Below, one piece after another: positions 1 to 7,400 of a DNA stretch of 19,435 nucleotides (position 1 is its first letter; the number at the start of each line of letters is the position of its first letter). Below the pieces are notes generated by a model that was not told the DNA's origin, did not search any database, and saw only the letters and a list, made by a program, of their open reading frames with translations. The DNA lies in assembly GCA_910585015.1 (NCBI GenBank), contig CAJUCT010000017.1, positions 1-19,435 on the forward strand, in the 5' to 3' direction. Both the position numbers and the translations under genes were made by a program. The DNA comes from an uncultured Acetatifactor sp. Its GTDB lineage: Bacteria > Bacillota > Clostridia > Lachnospirales > Lachnospiraceae.

Positions 1-83
1 CCAAAAGGTTTCATTTATGGTGGTGTCAAGTGTGCAGGACATGGGAGTTTAGTTAATAAGTGAGGCAGGAGGATAAGAAAATA

Positions 84-521
84 ATGGCGGATAAGGAGAC
101 AAAAGGGAAAGAGATGGCGGACAGAAAAGGATTTCCCGGGGTGGTGGAATCTCTGCTGCAGGGAATGGACAATGTATTGTCGGCCAAAACCGTGGTGGGC
201 CAGCCCGTGCAGGTAGGGGATGTTACGATTTTGCCCCTGGTGGATGTCAGTTTTGGCTTTGCCGCCGGGGCGGGCAGCAATTCGGATAAGAACTCTGCCA
301 AGAACGGCGGAGGTCTGGGCGGAAAGATGTCTCCCAGCGCAGTGCTGATCATCAAGGACGGCACTACCAGACTGGTCAATGTGAAAGATCAGAATACCAT
401 GACCAAGCTGCTGGATATGCTGCCGGATCTGGTGGATAAATTCACCGGCAAGAAGGAAACGGGCCTGGAGGACGAGGAGGCCGTAAATATTGCCTTCCCC
501 GACAGGGAGGAAAAAGAGTGA
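84..521 (+). CDS. GerW/YtfJ family spore protein
   Basis: The 145-residue product belongs to the GerW (YtfJ) family, known from Bacillus as a spore protein linked to germination; its biochemical role is not established. Visible hallmarks are an N-terminal helix (about residues 17-35), the stretch VGQPVQVGDVTILPLVDVSFGF (residues 39-60, shown in the sequence at bases 198-263), a glycine cluster GGGLGG (75-80), then the strand SAVLIIKDG. The tail is acidic and charged. The start at 84 is preferred because AGGAGG lies at 67-72, 11 bases upstream; a GTG at 60 would place that site inside the gene. Bases 1-59 are open in more than one frame and probably hold the end of an upstream gene, but I could not choose the frame. 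A 49-aa membrane peptide follows. Confidence 0.85.
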   Translation: MADKETKGKEMADRKGFPGVVESLLQGMDNVLSAKTVVGQPVQVGDVTILPLVDVSFGFAAGAGSNSDKNSAKNGGGLGGKMSPSAVLIIKDGTTRLVNVKDQNTMTKLLDMLPDLVDKFTGKKETGLEDEEAVNIAFPDREEKE

Positions 522-593
522 AAGTATTTCTGTTCCGAAACAGGTTGCTGCCGCATATAGTAGCATAAGGACTGTTTTATTGAAGGAACGGGT

Positions 594-743
594 ATGAAAC
601 TATTTAAACTGATCGGGCTGGCCGCCTTTTTTATCGCATTGGGCATGCTGATTATGCTGTTTATGACCAGCAGGCTGATGGGGTTATTTTTGATTGCTCT
701 GCTGCTCCTGCTGGGGTACTGTTGTCTGTGCTCCGATATGTGA
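594..743 (+). CDS. small membrane protein (49 aa)
   Basis: This short reading frame starts MKLFKLIGLAAFF and ends GYCCLCSDM. Nearly all residues from 4 to 44 are hydrophobic and would form two membrane segments (about 5-24 and 29-44) joined by a short TSRLMG turn. An AAGGA site at 583-587 lies 6 bases before the ATG. The cysteine cluster CCLC sits at the C-terminal membrane edge. It lies 72 bases after the GerW-family gene on the same strand and is probably co-transcribed with it. I do not recognise a named family. The evidence for coding is the ribosome binding site, the clean amphipathic composition and the position; nothing shows function. Confidence 0.6.
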   Translation: MKLFKLIGLAAFFIALGMLIMLFMTSRLMGLFLIALLLLLGYCCLCSDM

Positions 744-875
744 GTGTACGGCGGCAGGCGGCGCGGGCTCACTCTCATATGATCTCAGCGGTTCTCCAAA
801 TATTCGTGCAAGCACGGCTGTCTGGCTTATTACCCGCAGGGATCAGGAGAGACGGGACAAGGATATAGGGACTGT

Positions 876-1421
876 ATGGATATGGAAAACGGAATAAACT
901 GGGAGGAAGTCGATAAGGCGAAAAACGAGGATGAACTGCGGGGGATGAAGCTGTGGCTGTTCCAGGAGAATATCCGTCTTCAGAATGAGCGCAGCGAGTT
1001 GGAGGATATGCAGGACAAGCTTCTTCAGGAGCGGGTTCGTTTCCGGGACGAGATGGATGCCATAAACCGGCGGATGTCCATGGAACAGAAGCGGCTGCGG
1101 GAGGAAAATCTGTTTTTTGAAAAGAAGCTGGCGATCCTGCAGGATGGATTTCGCAAGCTGGACGAAGACAGGCAGCGCTTTGAGCAGGAAAGACGCAGGC
1201 TGGAACAAAGCGGCAGATATCAGAAGCAGAGAGAAAACGTGGAACTGCTTGGGCAGGGAGATAATATTGCCCATATGCTGTTTCGCAGCGCCGGCAATCC
1301 CCTGACTCTGCGCAAGCGGTACAGGGATCTGCTGAAAATTTTTCATCCGGACAATTTTTGCGGAGACGCGGAACTGATGCAGTATATCAACCGGGAATTT
1401 CAGCGCCGCAAAGAAGAATAA
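876..1421 (+). CDS. coiled-coil protein with C-terminal J-like domain
   Basis: The 181-residue protein has two parts. Residues about 20-120 are rich in E, K, R, Q and L with heptad spacing and should form a long coiled coil. Residues about 130-181 look like helices II and III of a DnaJ domain: LRKRYRDLLKIFHPDNF contains the HPD tripeptide (157-159) that stimulates Hsp70 ATPase in true J proteins. Helix I of a usual J domain is less clear. Cytosolic, with no signal peptide. A role as an Hsp70 co-factor is inferred from HPD only. AGGGA at 867-871 lies close before the ATG; an in-frame ATG at 882 is an alternative. The stop codon lies inside a 33-bp tandem duplication. Confidence 0.75.
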   Translation: MDMENGINWEEVDKAKNEDELRGMKLWLFQENIRLQNERSELEDMQDKLLQERVRFRDEMDAINRRMSMEQKRLREENLFFEKKLAILQDGFRKLDEDRQRFEQERRRLEQSGRYQKQRENVELLGQGDNIAHMLFRSAGNPLTLRKRYRDLLKIFHPDNFCGDAELMQYINREFQRRKEE

Positions 1422-1465
1422 GGACAACAAAATCAGCGCCGCAAAGAAGAATAGGGACAACAAAA
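1400..1465 (+). repeat. 33-bp tandem duplication across a stop codon
   Basis: Two adjacent 33-bp copies (1400-1432 and 1433-1465) differ at one base (A1421 versus G1454). Each carries the codons for QRRKEE followed by a stop, TAA in the first copy and TAG in the second. The period is 11 codons, so reading through the first stop would add eleven residues and end at the second stop. Confidence 0.95.
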
Positions 1466-1497
1466 AACCGGCTCATGTGAACCGGTTTTCCTTTTTT
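1464..1497. terminator. bidirectional Rho-independent terminator
   Basis: The 8-bp stem AAAACCGG (1464-1471) pairs with CCGGTTTT (1482-1489), and the 10-base loop can pair further (TCA with TGA). On the plus strand a run of six T follows at 1492-1497. On the minus strand the complement of the A-rich flank (1462-1467) gives the T tract. It sits between the convergent J-domain gene and rpmB and can end both transcripts. Confidence 0.85.
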
Positions 1498-1512
1498 CAG
1501 TAAAGTATACAG

Positions 1513-1698
1513 TTAAGCTCTCTCAACCTTGCCAGACTTTAAACATCTGGTGCAGACATGCAGCTTCTTGGCAGCGCCATTTACCATGCATTTCACATTC
1601 TTGACGTTGGAATTCCATATTGCATTGCTTCTTCTATGAGAATGGCTTACGTTATTACCGAAATGAACGCCCTTACCACAAATATCACACTTAGCCAT
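1513..1698 (-). CDS. rpmB: 50S ribosomal protein L28
   Basis: The 61-residue protein is ribosomal protein L28, a component of the large ribosomal subunit. It starts MAKCDICGKG and has the typical VSHSHRRSN segment. Two CxxC pairs (C4/C7 and C49/C52) suggest the zinc-binding form of L28. The length is normal for Firmicutes. A strong AGGAGG (minus strand, complement of 1706-1711) lies 7 bases before the ATG. The gene is convergent with the J-domain gene and divergent from the Asp23 gene, the same arrangement as rpmB/yloU in Bacillus subtilis. A minus-strand promoter probably lies in the AT-rich region 1745-1800, but I could not fix its boxes. Confidence 0.97.
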   Translation of the reverse strand: MAKCDICGKGVHFGNNVSHSHRRSNAIWNSNVKNVKCMVNGAAKKLHVCTRCLKSGKVERA

Positions 1699-1830
1699 CT
1701 TGACACCTCCTCAACCTTAAGCTGTTTTCTCTATTTCATTGCATAAAAATTAACAACATTGATATATTAACAGAAAAAGCATGGAAAAGCAAGCAAAAAA
1801 ATGAAATTTTTAATTTTTTGTTTTTGGGGT

Positions 1831-1860
1831 GTTCCATTTTTATCCAAAAGCATGTATAAT
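1831..1860 (+). promoter_or_regulatory. promoter for the Asp23-fakA transcript
   Basis: A perfect TATAAT lies at 1855-1860. The -35 region is weak: GTTCCA at 1831-1836, 18 bases upstream. The surroundings are strongly AT-rich. The first gene downstream starts at 1925. Confidence 0.6.
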
Positions 1861-1924
1861 GGTGAGTAATTGGAGTGTAAAACAGTGAGGAAGACTGCGG
1901 AACTCAAAATAAGGAGGTACTGAT

Positions 1925-2284
1925 ATGAAGGGTTCTTCTATGAATACACATATGGGCAATATCGTGATCAACAACGAAGTCATTGCCCAATATGCCGGAA
2001 GCGTGGCCGTGGAATGTTTTGGCATCGTCGGAATGGCGGGAGTCAGCATGAAAGATGGCATGTCCAAGCTCTTAAAAAGGGATAACCTGACCAGGGGCAT
2101 CAATGTGAGCCTGAACAACAATAAGCTGACTTTGGATTTTCATGTGATCGTGGCCTACGGCGTGAGCATCATCGCCGTGTCGGACAATCTGATCAGCAGC
2201 GTGAAATATAAGGTGGAAGAGTTTACCGGTATCCATATTGAGAAAATCAACATCTTTGTAGAAGGTGTTCGAGTGATTGATTAA
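1925..2284 (+). CDS. Asp23/Gls24 family protein (YloU-like)
   Basis: The 119-residue protein is of the Asp23/Gls24 (DUF322) family. It shows the usual opening GNIVINNEVIAQYAG followed by helix AVECFGIVGMAGV and the later strand LDFHVIVAYGVSI, then a C-terminal VNIFVEGVRV-like strand (here INIFVEGVRV). Members are cytosolic or membrane-linked; in Staphylococcus, Asp23 is tied to cell-envelope homeostasis. AAGGAGGT at 1911-1918 lies 6 bases upstream of the ATG. The fakA-like gene follows after 17 bases, so the two should be translated from one mRNA, as with yloU-yloV in Bacillus. Family assignment is firm; the exact role is not. Confidence 0.92.
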   Translation: MKGSSMNTHMGNIVINNEVIAQYAGSVAVECFGIVGMAGVSMKDGMSKLLKRDNLTRGINVSLNNNKLTLDFHVIVAYGVSIIAVSDNLISSVKYKVEEFTGIHIEKINIFVEGVRVID

Positions 2285-2301
2285 ATTTAGGAGGATTTGT
2301 C

Positions 2302-4005
2302 GTGACTTCAAATACAATCGACGCTAAGATGCTGTCAAAGATGTTCTTAGCTGGTGCAAAAAACCTGGAAAGTAAGAAAGAATGGATCAACGAACTGAAC
2401 GTATTCCCCGTGCCGGACGGCGATACGGGCACCAATATGACCATGACCATCATGTCGGCGGCCAGGGAGGTGTCTGCGCTGGGCGAAAATCCCGATATGG
2501 TGTCCCTGTGCAAGGCTGTGTCCAGCGGTTCCCTGCGGGGGGCCAGAGGAAATTCCGGCGTCATCCTGTCCCAATTGCTCCGGGGCTTTACCAAGAGCAT
2601 CAGCGGCAAGGAACAGCTGGGCATCCCGGAGCTTGCCGATGCCTTTGAAAAAGCGGTGGAGACTGCCTACAAGGCGGTGATGAAGCCCAAGGAGGGCACG
2701 ATTCTGACAGTGGCCAAGGGCGGTTCCGAGAAGGCGAGGGAACTGGCGGACGGCGGCATGGGGAATATGGGAGAGTTTCTTGACCAGGTGATTGCCCATG
2801 CCAGATATGTGCTGAGCCAGACCCCGGAGCTTCTGCCGGTGCTGAAGCAGGCGGGCGTGGTGGACTCCGGCGGCCAGGGGCTGGTGGAAGTGATGAGCGG
2901 CGCCTATGACGCCTTTTTAGGCAAGGAGATCGATTATACCATTGAGCAGGCGAGCAGCCGCCCGGCCGGCAAATCCTCCGGTTATCAGGCCCAGGCTGAG
3001 GCAGAGATCAAATTCGGCTACTGCACGGAATTTATCATTATGCTCAGCAAGACATTTAACATTAAACATGAGATGGATTTTAAGGCTTACCTGGAGTCCA
3101 TCGGCGATTCCATCGTATGCGTGGCGGACGAGGACGTGGTCAAGGTACATGTACATACCAATGACCCCGGTCTGGCAATCCAGAAGGCATTGAAGTATGG
3201 ACAATTATCCAATTTAAAGATAGACAACATGCGCCTGGAGCATCAGGAGAAGCTGTTTAAGATGAGCGGGAAGGAAGAAGCGGAAACTCCCGCGAAAGCG
3301 CAGGTTCCGGCTCAGACACCAGCGCAGGTTCCCGCTCAGCCGCCCAAGCCCGTGGGCTTTTTGGCGGTGTCCGTGGGCGACGGGGTGAACGAGATCTTCA
3401 AGAGCCTGGGCGTGGATCATATCATTGAGGGCGGCCAGACCATGAATCCCAGCACCGCGGATATTCTGGATGCCGTGGACCAGGTGAACGCGGAGTCCAT
3501 TTTCATCCTGCCCAACAACAAGAACATTATCCTGGCGGCCAACCAGGCGGCGGAACTGATGACGGATAAGAATCTGCTGGTGATTCCCACCAAGACCATA
3601 CCCCAGGGAATCACGGCGGTCATCAACTATGTGCCGGAGATGTCTGTGGAGGACAACGAACTCACCATGATGCAGGAGATCGGCAATGTCAAGACCGGCC
3701 AGGTGACCTATGCCGTGCGCGACACGATGATTGACGACAAGGAGATCAAGCAGGGCGACTATATGGGTATCGGCGATGCAGGAATCCTGTCCGTGGGCCA
3801 GGATATGCTGCAGGTCACCAAAGAGATGGTAAAATCCATGGTGGATGAAAGCAGCGAATTGATCAGTGTGTATTATGGCGGCGACGTGCAGGAGGATGCC
3901 GCGCAGCAGCTGCGCAAGGAACTGGAGGAAACCTATGGGAACTGTGATATTGAATTGCAGTATGGCGGACAGCCCATCTACTATTATGTGATTTCAGTGG
4001 AATAA
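2302..4005 (+). CDS. fakA: fatty acid kinase catalytic subunit FakA-like (YloV, DAK2 domain)
   Basis: FakA phosphorylates a fatty acid held by a FakB (DegV-family) carrier, feeding exogenous fatty acids into phospholipid synthesis. The 567-residue protein has the normal three parts. The N-terminal DAK2 kinase domain (about 1-200) carries NVFPVPDGDTGTNM (33-46), whose aspartates bind Mg-ATP, and RGARGNSGVILSQ (79-91). The middle domain has FGYCTEF (Cys about 240) and VHVHTND (His about 282 and 284), matching the metal site known from Staphylococcus aureus FakA. The C-terminal domain (from about 350) is DegV-like. A PAQ-rich flexible linker (about 327-348) separates the last two. GTG is the start, set by AGGAGG at 2289-2294. 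A terminator follows. Confidence 0.92.
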   Translation: MTSNTIDAKMLSKMFLAGAKNLESKKEWINELNVFPVPDGDTGTNMTMTIMSAAREVSALGENPDMVSLCKAVSSGSLRGARGNSGVILSQLLRGFTKSISGKEQLGIPELADAFEKAVETAYKAVMKPKEGTILTVAKGGSEKARELADGGMGNMGEFLDQVIAHARYVLSQTPELLPVLKQAGVVDSGGQGLVEVMSGAYDAFLGKEIDYTIEQASSRPAGKSSGYQAQAEAEIKFGYCTEFIIMLSKTFNIKHEMDFKAYLESIGDSIVCVADEDVVKVHVHTNDPGLAIQKALKYGQLSNLKIDNMRLEHQEKLFKMSGKEEAETPAKAQVPAQTPAQVPAQPPKPVGFLAVSVGDGVNEIFKSLGVDHIIEGGQTMNPSTADILDAVDQVNAESIFILPNNKNIILAANQAAELMTDKNLLVIPTKTIPQGITAVINYVPEMSVEDNELTMMQEIGNVKTGQVTYAVRDTMIDDKEIKQGDYMGIGDAGILSVGQDMLQVTKEMVKSMVDESSELISVYYGGDVQEDAAQQLRKELEETYGNCDIELQYGGQPIYYYVISVE

Positions 4006-4017
4006 GGGATGCGTGTG

Positions 4018-4059
4018 AAGGGTAGGAGCCGCCCGGGAAAGCGGCTGCCTGCCCTTTTT
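4018..4059 (+). terminator. Rho-independent terminator after fakA
   Basis: A 15-bp GC-rich stem pairs 4018-4032 with 4041-4056 (one bulged G, one G-U pair) around the 8-base loop at 4033-4040. It runs into five T at 4055-4059. It lies 13 bases after the fakA stop and separates that transcript from recG, though the T run is short and readthrough is likely. Confidence 0.8.
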
Positions 4060-4099
4060 ATAACTATCAAAAATAACGGCATTCAGGGGAGAGAGCTTT

Positions 4100-6298
4100 A
4101 TGGATAACGGTACTTCTATATTGGAATTAAAGGGGATCGGCGAGAAATCCCAGAAGCTTTTTGCCAAAGTCAATATCCATACAGTGGGGGATCTGCTGTA
4201 TTATTTTCCGCGGGACTATGAGACTTTCAGTGAACCGGTGCCCATATCCCAGGTCAAAACGGGTGAAGTATGCGCCATCCGTGCCACAGTCTGCGGCACG
4301 GTGAATGTAAAAAAGGTGCGGAGCCTGACCATATTGAATGTGCTGGTGCGGGATGCCTTCGGAGGGATGCAGCTGACTTTTTTTAACATGCCCTTTTTAA
4401 AGAATGTGTTAAAGCCCGGCAGCAGCCATATTTTTCGGGGCAGGGCACAGTCCAGGGGCCCGGCGCTTTGCATGGAACAGCCAAGGATCTACAAGCAGGA
4501 GGAATACAGTCGGTATCTGGCCTTTATCCAGCCCCGCTATGCCCTGACTAAGGGGCTGACCAATCAGGCGGTACAGAAGGCGGTAAAACAGGCTTTGACC
4601 TATTATGCATTTGGTCCGGATCCCTATCCGGAGCGGCTGCGCAGACAGTATGATCTGATGGACCGTCAGGAAGCCATGAATAACATGCATTTTCCTGCCA
4701 GCTATGAGGAACTGGTGAAGGCCCGCCGACGGATAGTGTTTGAGGAGTTTTTTTCTTTCTTATATCTGCTTCGTGAAAATAAGGAGCAGTGCAGGCTTCT
4801 GGAAAATGAGTACCGCATGATTGAGACGGCGGACACGGGCAGACTGCTGGAGCAGCTTCCCTACCGGCTGACGGGAGCCCAGACGCGGGCCTGGCAGGAG
4901 ATAAGCCGGGATATGTCCTCCCCCTGGTGCATGAACCGGCTGGTACAGGGGGATGTGGGATCGGGCAAGACCATTATCGCCGTGCTGGCCCTGCTCATGT
5001 GCGCCGCCAACGGCTGGCAGGGCGCCATGATGGCCCCCACGGAGGTGCTGGCAGCCCAGCATTACGAGGGAATATGCCAGTATGTGGAGCAATACCATGT
5101 GGCCTTAAGGCCCATTCTTCTGGTGGGCAGTATGACAGCTAAAGAAAAGCGGGAAGCCTATGAAAAGATCGCATCCGGGGAGGTCGATCTGGTGGTGGGC
5201 ACCCACGCGGTGATCCAGGAAAAGGTGCATTTTAAGAATTTGGCGCTGGTGGTCACGGACGAGCAGCACCGCTTCGGAGTGCGCCAGCGTGAGATTCTGG
5301 CCCAGAAGGGCAGCAATCCCCATGTGCTGGTCATGAGCGCCACGCCTATTCCCAGGACCCTGGCCATTATCCTGTACGGGGATCTGCAGGTGTCCGTTAT
5401 CGACGAACTTCCCGCGAATCGTCTGCCCATCAAAAACTGCGTGGTGGGCACTTCCTACCGGCCCAAAGCGTATCAGTTTATCGAAAAGGAAGTGCGGGCC
5501 GGACGCCAGGCATATGTGATTTGTCCCATGGTGGAGGAAGGGGAGATGGAGGATCTGGAAAATGTGGCGGAGTACGCCCAGAAGCTCCGGGCTGCCCTGC
5601 CTGCGGACATCCAGGTGGCCACGCTCCACGGCAGGATGAAACCCGCCGACAAGAACCGTATCATGGAGGAGTATGCGGCCCACAATATTGACGTGCTGGT
5701 TTCCACCACAGTGATCGAGGTGGGAATCAACGTGCCTAACGCCACGGTGATGATGGTGGAGAATGCGGAGCGCTTCGGCCTGGCACAGCTTCATCAGCTC
5801 CGGGGCCGGGTGGGCCGGGGCGTCCACCAGAGCTACTGTATTTTTATCAGCGCCCAGGATAACAAGGAGACCATGGAGCGTCTGGATATCTTAAACCGTT
5901 CCAACGACGGTTTCTTTATCGCCTCAGAGGATTTGAAACTCCGGGGGCCGGGAGATTTGTTTGGCATCAGGCAGAGCGGGGAGTTTGCTTTTCGGATGGG
6001 GGATATCTACACTGACGCGGATATACTGAAACAGGCCAGCCAGGCAGTGGAACAGGTCAGGGAAGCAGGGGGCGGTGTCTCGGGCGGCGCAGGAGGCAGT
6101 GCAGGAGACGGTGTCCCAGACGGCGCAGGAGGCAGTGCAGGAGACGGTGTCCCGGGCGGCGCAGATAGCTGCGGCCCGGAGGGGAGCGTCCAGAGCCGGG
6201 GCGGTCCAGGCGGGAATACGCAGGATGAAGAATATCGACGGCTTGTACAATATTTGCACGAGGAAACCCGGCTGCAGGTTGACTTTAGGACTATTTAA
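4100..6298 (+). CDS. recG: ATP-dependent DNA helicase RecG
   Basis: RecG remodels stalled replication forks and branch-migrates Holliday junctions. The 732-residue protein has the N-terminal wedge/OB domain (about 1-200) and both helicase lobes: Walker A GDVGSGKT (284-291), DEQH (387-390), motif III SATPIPRT (413-420), motif VI QLRGRVGRG (566-574), then the RecG signature GPGDLFGIRQSGE. It is longer than the usual ~680 residues because a glycine-rich insert of about 45 residues (657-706) separates the normal helix ending EQVREAG from a normal-looking C-terminal end (EEYRRLVQYLHEE...DFRTI). GGGGAGAG at about 4087-4094 serves the ATG. The gene lies after Asp23-fakA, as in Bacillus but without the serine dehydratase genes. 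Confidence 0.96.
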   Translation: MDNGTSILELKGIGEKSQKLFAKVNIHTVGDLLYYFPRDYETFSEPVPISQVKTGEVCAIRATVCGTVNVKKVRSLTILNVLVRDAFGGMQLTFFNMPFLKNVLKPGSSHIFRGRAQSRGPALCMEQPRIYKQEEYSRYLAFIQPRYALTKGLTNQAVQKAVKQALTYYAFGPDPYPERLRRQYDLMDRQEAMNNMHFPASYEELVKARRRIVFEEFFSFLYLLRENKEQCRLLENEYRMIETADTGRLLEQLPYRLTGAQTRAWQEISRDMSSPWCMNRLVQGDVGSGKTIIAVLALLMCAANGWQGAMMAPTEVLAAQHYEGICQYVEQYHVALRPILLVGSMTAKEKREAYEKIASGEVDLVVGTHAVIQEKVHFKNLALVVTDEQHRFGVRQREILAQKGSNPHVLVMSATPIPRTLAIILYGDLQVSVIDELPANRLPIKNCVVGTSYRPKAYQFIEKEVRAGRQAYVICPMVEEGEMEDLENVAEYAQKLRAALPADIQVATLHGRMKPADKNRIMEEYAAHNIDVLVSTTVIEVGINVPNATVMMVENAERFGLAQLHQLRGRVGRGVHQSYCIFISAQDNKETMERLDILNRSNDGFFIASEDLKLRGPGDLFGIRQSGEFAFRMGDIYTDADILKQASQAVEQVREAGGGVSGGAGGSAGDGVPDGAGGSAGDGVPGGADSCGPEGSVQSRGGPGGNTQDEEYRRLVQYLHEETRLQVDFRTI
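6071..6164 (+). repeat. 36-bp tandem repeat inside recG
   Basis: Two full 36-bp units (6086-6121, 6122-6157) are flanked by partial copies, about 2.6 copies in all. The period is 12 codons, so the frame is kept. In the recG frame each unit encodes DGAGGSAGDGVP or a close variant. In the +1-shifted frame the same repeat reads QEAVQETVS-type residues without stops. Confidence 0.93.
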
Positions 6299-6307
6299 GG
6301 ATATAAT
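6279..6307 (+). promoter_or_regulatory. strong vegetative promoter for the degV gene
   Basis: TTGACT (6279-6284) and TATAAT (6302-6307) are exactly 17 bases apart, matching the sigma-A consensus at 11 of 12 positions. The -35 box lies inside the last codons of recG and the -10 box just after its stop. It gives the DegV gene its own transcript. Confidence 0.8.
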
Positions 6308-6358
6308 ATGAGTAATTTTCTATAAATCAAACTATCCCAAGAGAGGAATGAAAAAACA

Positions 6359-7228
6359 ATGTCAAAGGTTGCTGTTATCACAGATAGTAATAGTGGAATA
6401 ACCCAGTCGCAGGCCAAGGAGTTAGGTATTTTTGTGTTGCCCATGCCCTTTTTTATCAATGAAGAGACTTATTTTGAGGATATCAGCCTGACCCAGGAAC
6501 AATTCTATGAGATGCTTAAGGGGGGCGCGGATATCCACACCAGCCAGCCGTCCCCGGACTCGGTGATGCAGCTGTGGGACCAGGTACTCAAGGAGTACGA
6601 TGAGATTGTGCATATTCCCATGAGCAGCGGGTTGTCCAGTTCCTGCCAGAGCGCCATTATGTTGGCCCAGGACTATGAGGGTAAGGTGCAGGTGGTAAAC
6701 AATCAGCGGATCTCCGTGACCCAGAGACAGGCGGCTCTGGATGCCAAGCTGCTGGCTTCCAAGGGTATGAACGCCCGGGAGATCAAGGATTTCCTGGAGG
6801 AGGATAAGTTCAACAGCAGCATTTATATTATGCTGGATACGCTGTATTACCTGAAAAAGGGCGGTCGTATCACGCCGGCTGCTGCAGCGCTGGGCACTCT
6901 GCTGAAATTAAAGCCCGTGCTGCAGATCCAGGGGGAGAAGCTGGACGCCTTTGCCAAGGCCCGCACCACCAACCAGGGCAAATCCATTATGATCAGTGCT
7001 ATCAAAAAGGATATTGAGAACCGTTTCGGGGGTATGACAGAGGATAAGCACATCTGGCTGGAGATCGCCCACACAGCCAATGAGGAGGCTGCTGAAGCTT
7101 ACAAGAACGAGATTCTGGAGCAGTTCCCCGGCTATGATATCCACGTGGATCCCCTGTCCTTGAGCGTGGCCTGCCATATCGGCCCAGGGGCGCTGGCATT
7201 TGCCTGCTGTAAGAAGATAGAGGTGTAG
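6359..7228 (+). CDS. DegV family fatty-acid-binding protein (FakB-like)
   Basis: DegV proteins bind a single fatty acid in a buried pocket; those called FakB present it to FakA for phosphorylation. The 289-residue length is normal. Family marks are the start VAVITDSNSGI, the motif TSQPSP (61-66), the headgroup-binding loop SSGLSSSCQSA (89-99), YYLKKGGRI, an RTTNQGK segment, and the C-terminal HIGPGALAFAC. GAGAGGAA at 6341-6348 precedes the ATG at 6359. Its own strong promoter lies just upstream, 6279-6307. A kinase partner gene (2302-4005) lies one gene away, which fits a FakA/FakB pair, although Clostridia often carry several DegV paralogues and the ligand cannot be read from sequence. Confidence 0.93.
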   Translation: MSKVAVITDSNSGITQSQAKELGIFVLPMPFFINEETYFEDISLTQEQFYEMLKGGADIHTSQPSPDSVMQLWDQVLKEYDEIVHIPMSSGLSSSCQSAIMLAQDYEGKVQVVNNQRISVTQRQAALDAKLLASKGMNAREIKDFLEEDKFNSSIYIMLDTLYYLKKGGRITPAAAALGTLLKLKPVLQIQGEKLDAFAKARTTNQGKSIMISAIKKDIENRFGGMTEDKHIWLEIAHTANEEAAEAYKNEILEQFPGYDIHVDPLSLSVACHIGPGALAFACCKKIEV

Positions 7229-7251
7229 AAGTACATGAAATAGACAGTTTA

Positions 7252-7277
7252 GGGCACTTCGTACAGAGGTGCTCTTC
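7252..7277 (+). terminator. weak terminator-like hairpin after degV
   Basis: A 9-bp stem with G-U pairs joins 7252-7260 and 7266-7274 around the loop GTACA. The following bases (TTCATTTAT) form only a broken T tract, so termination would be partial. Confidence 0.45.
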
Positions 7278-7391
7278 ATTTATATCCATTTCTATAGTTT
7301 TTGCATGAAAACAGCATATGCAGGATTTCCTGCACATCTGAAATTGTATGTGCAAATATAGTAGTTTTGCCTTTTCCTGCCACAAAATGTA

Positions 7392-7400
7392 TGCTATAAT
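7392..7400 (+). promoter_or_regulatory. extended -10 promoter for the topoisomerase B gene
   Basis: TGCTATAAT (7392-7400) is a perfect extended -10 element. No good -35 box is present at the right distance, which is common when TGn is present. Transcription should begin near 7407, giving a leader of about 150 bases. Confidence 0.65.

Noticed and set aside
1400..1465. Two-copy repeat as a CRISPR-like array
   Set aside because: The copies are directly adjacent with no spacers and include coding sequence of the upstream gene.
5105..5827. A 240-codon minus-strand open frame inside recG
   Set aside because: It runs exactly opposite the helicase motifs of recG, with a His/Pro-rich composition typical of antisense shadows.
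7319..7334. Perfect 16-base stem-loop in the degV to topoisomerase B gap as a terminator
   Set aside because: The 7-bp arms have a 2-base loop and no T tract follows, so it cannot be supported as a terminator.
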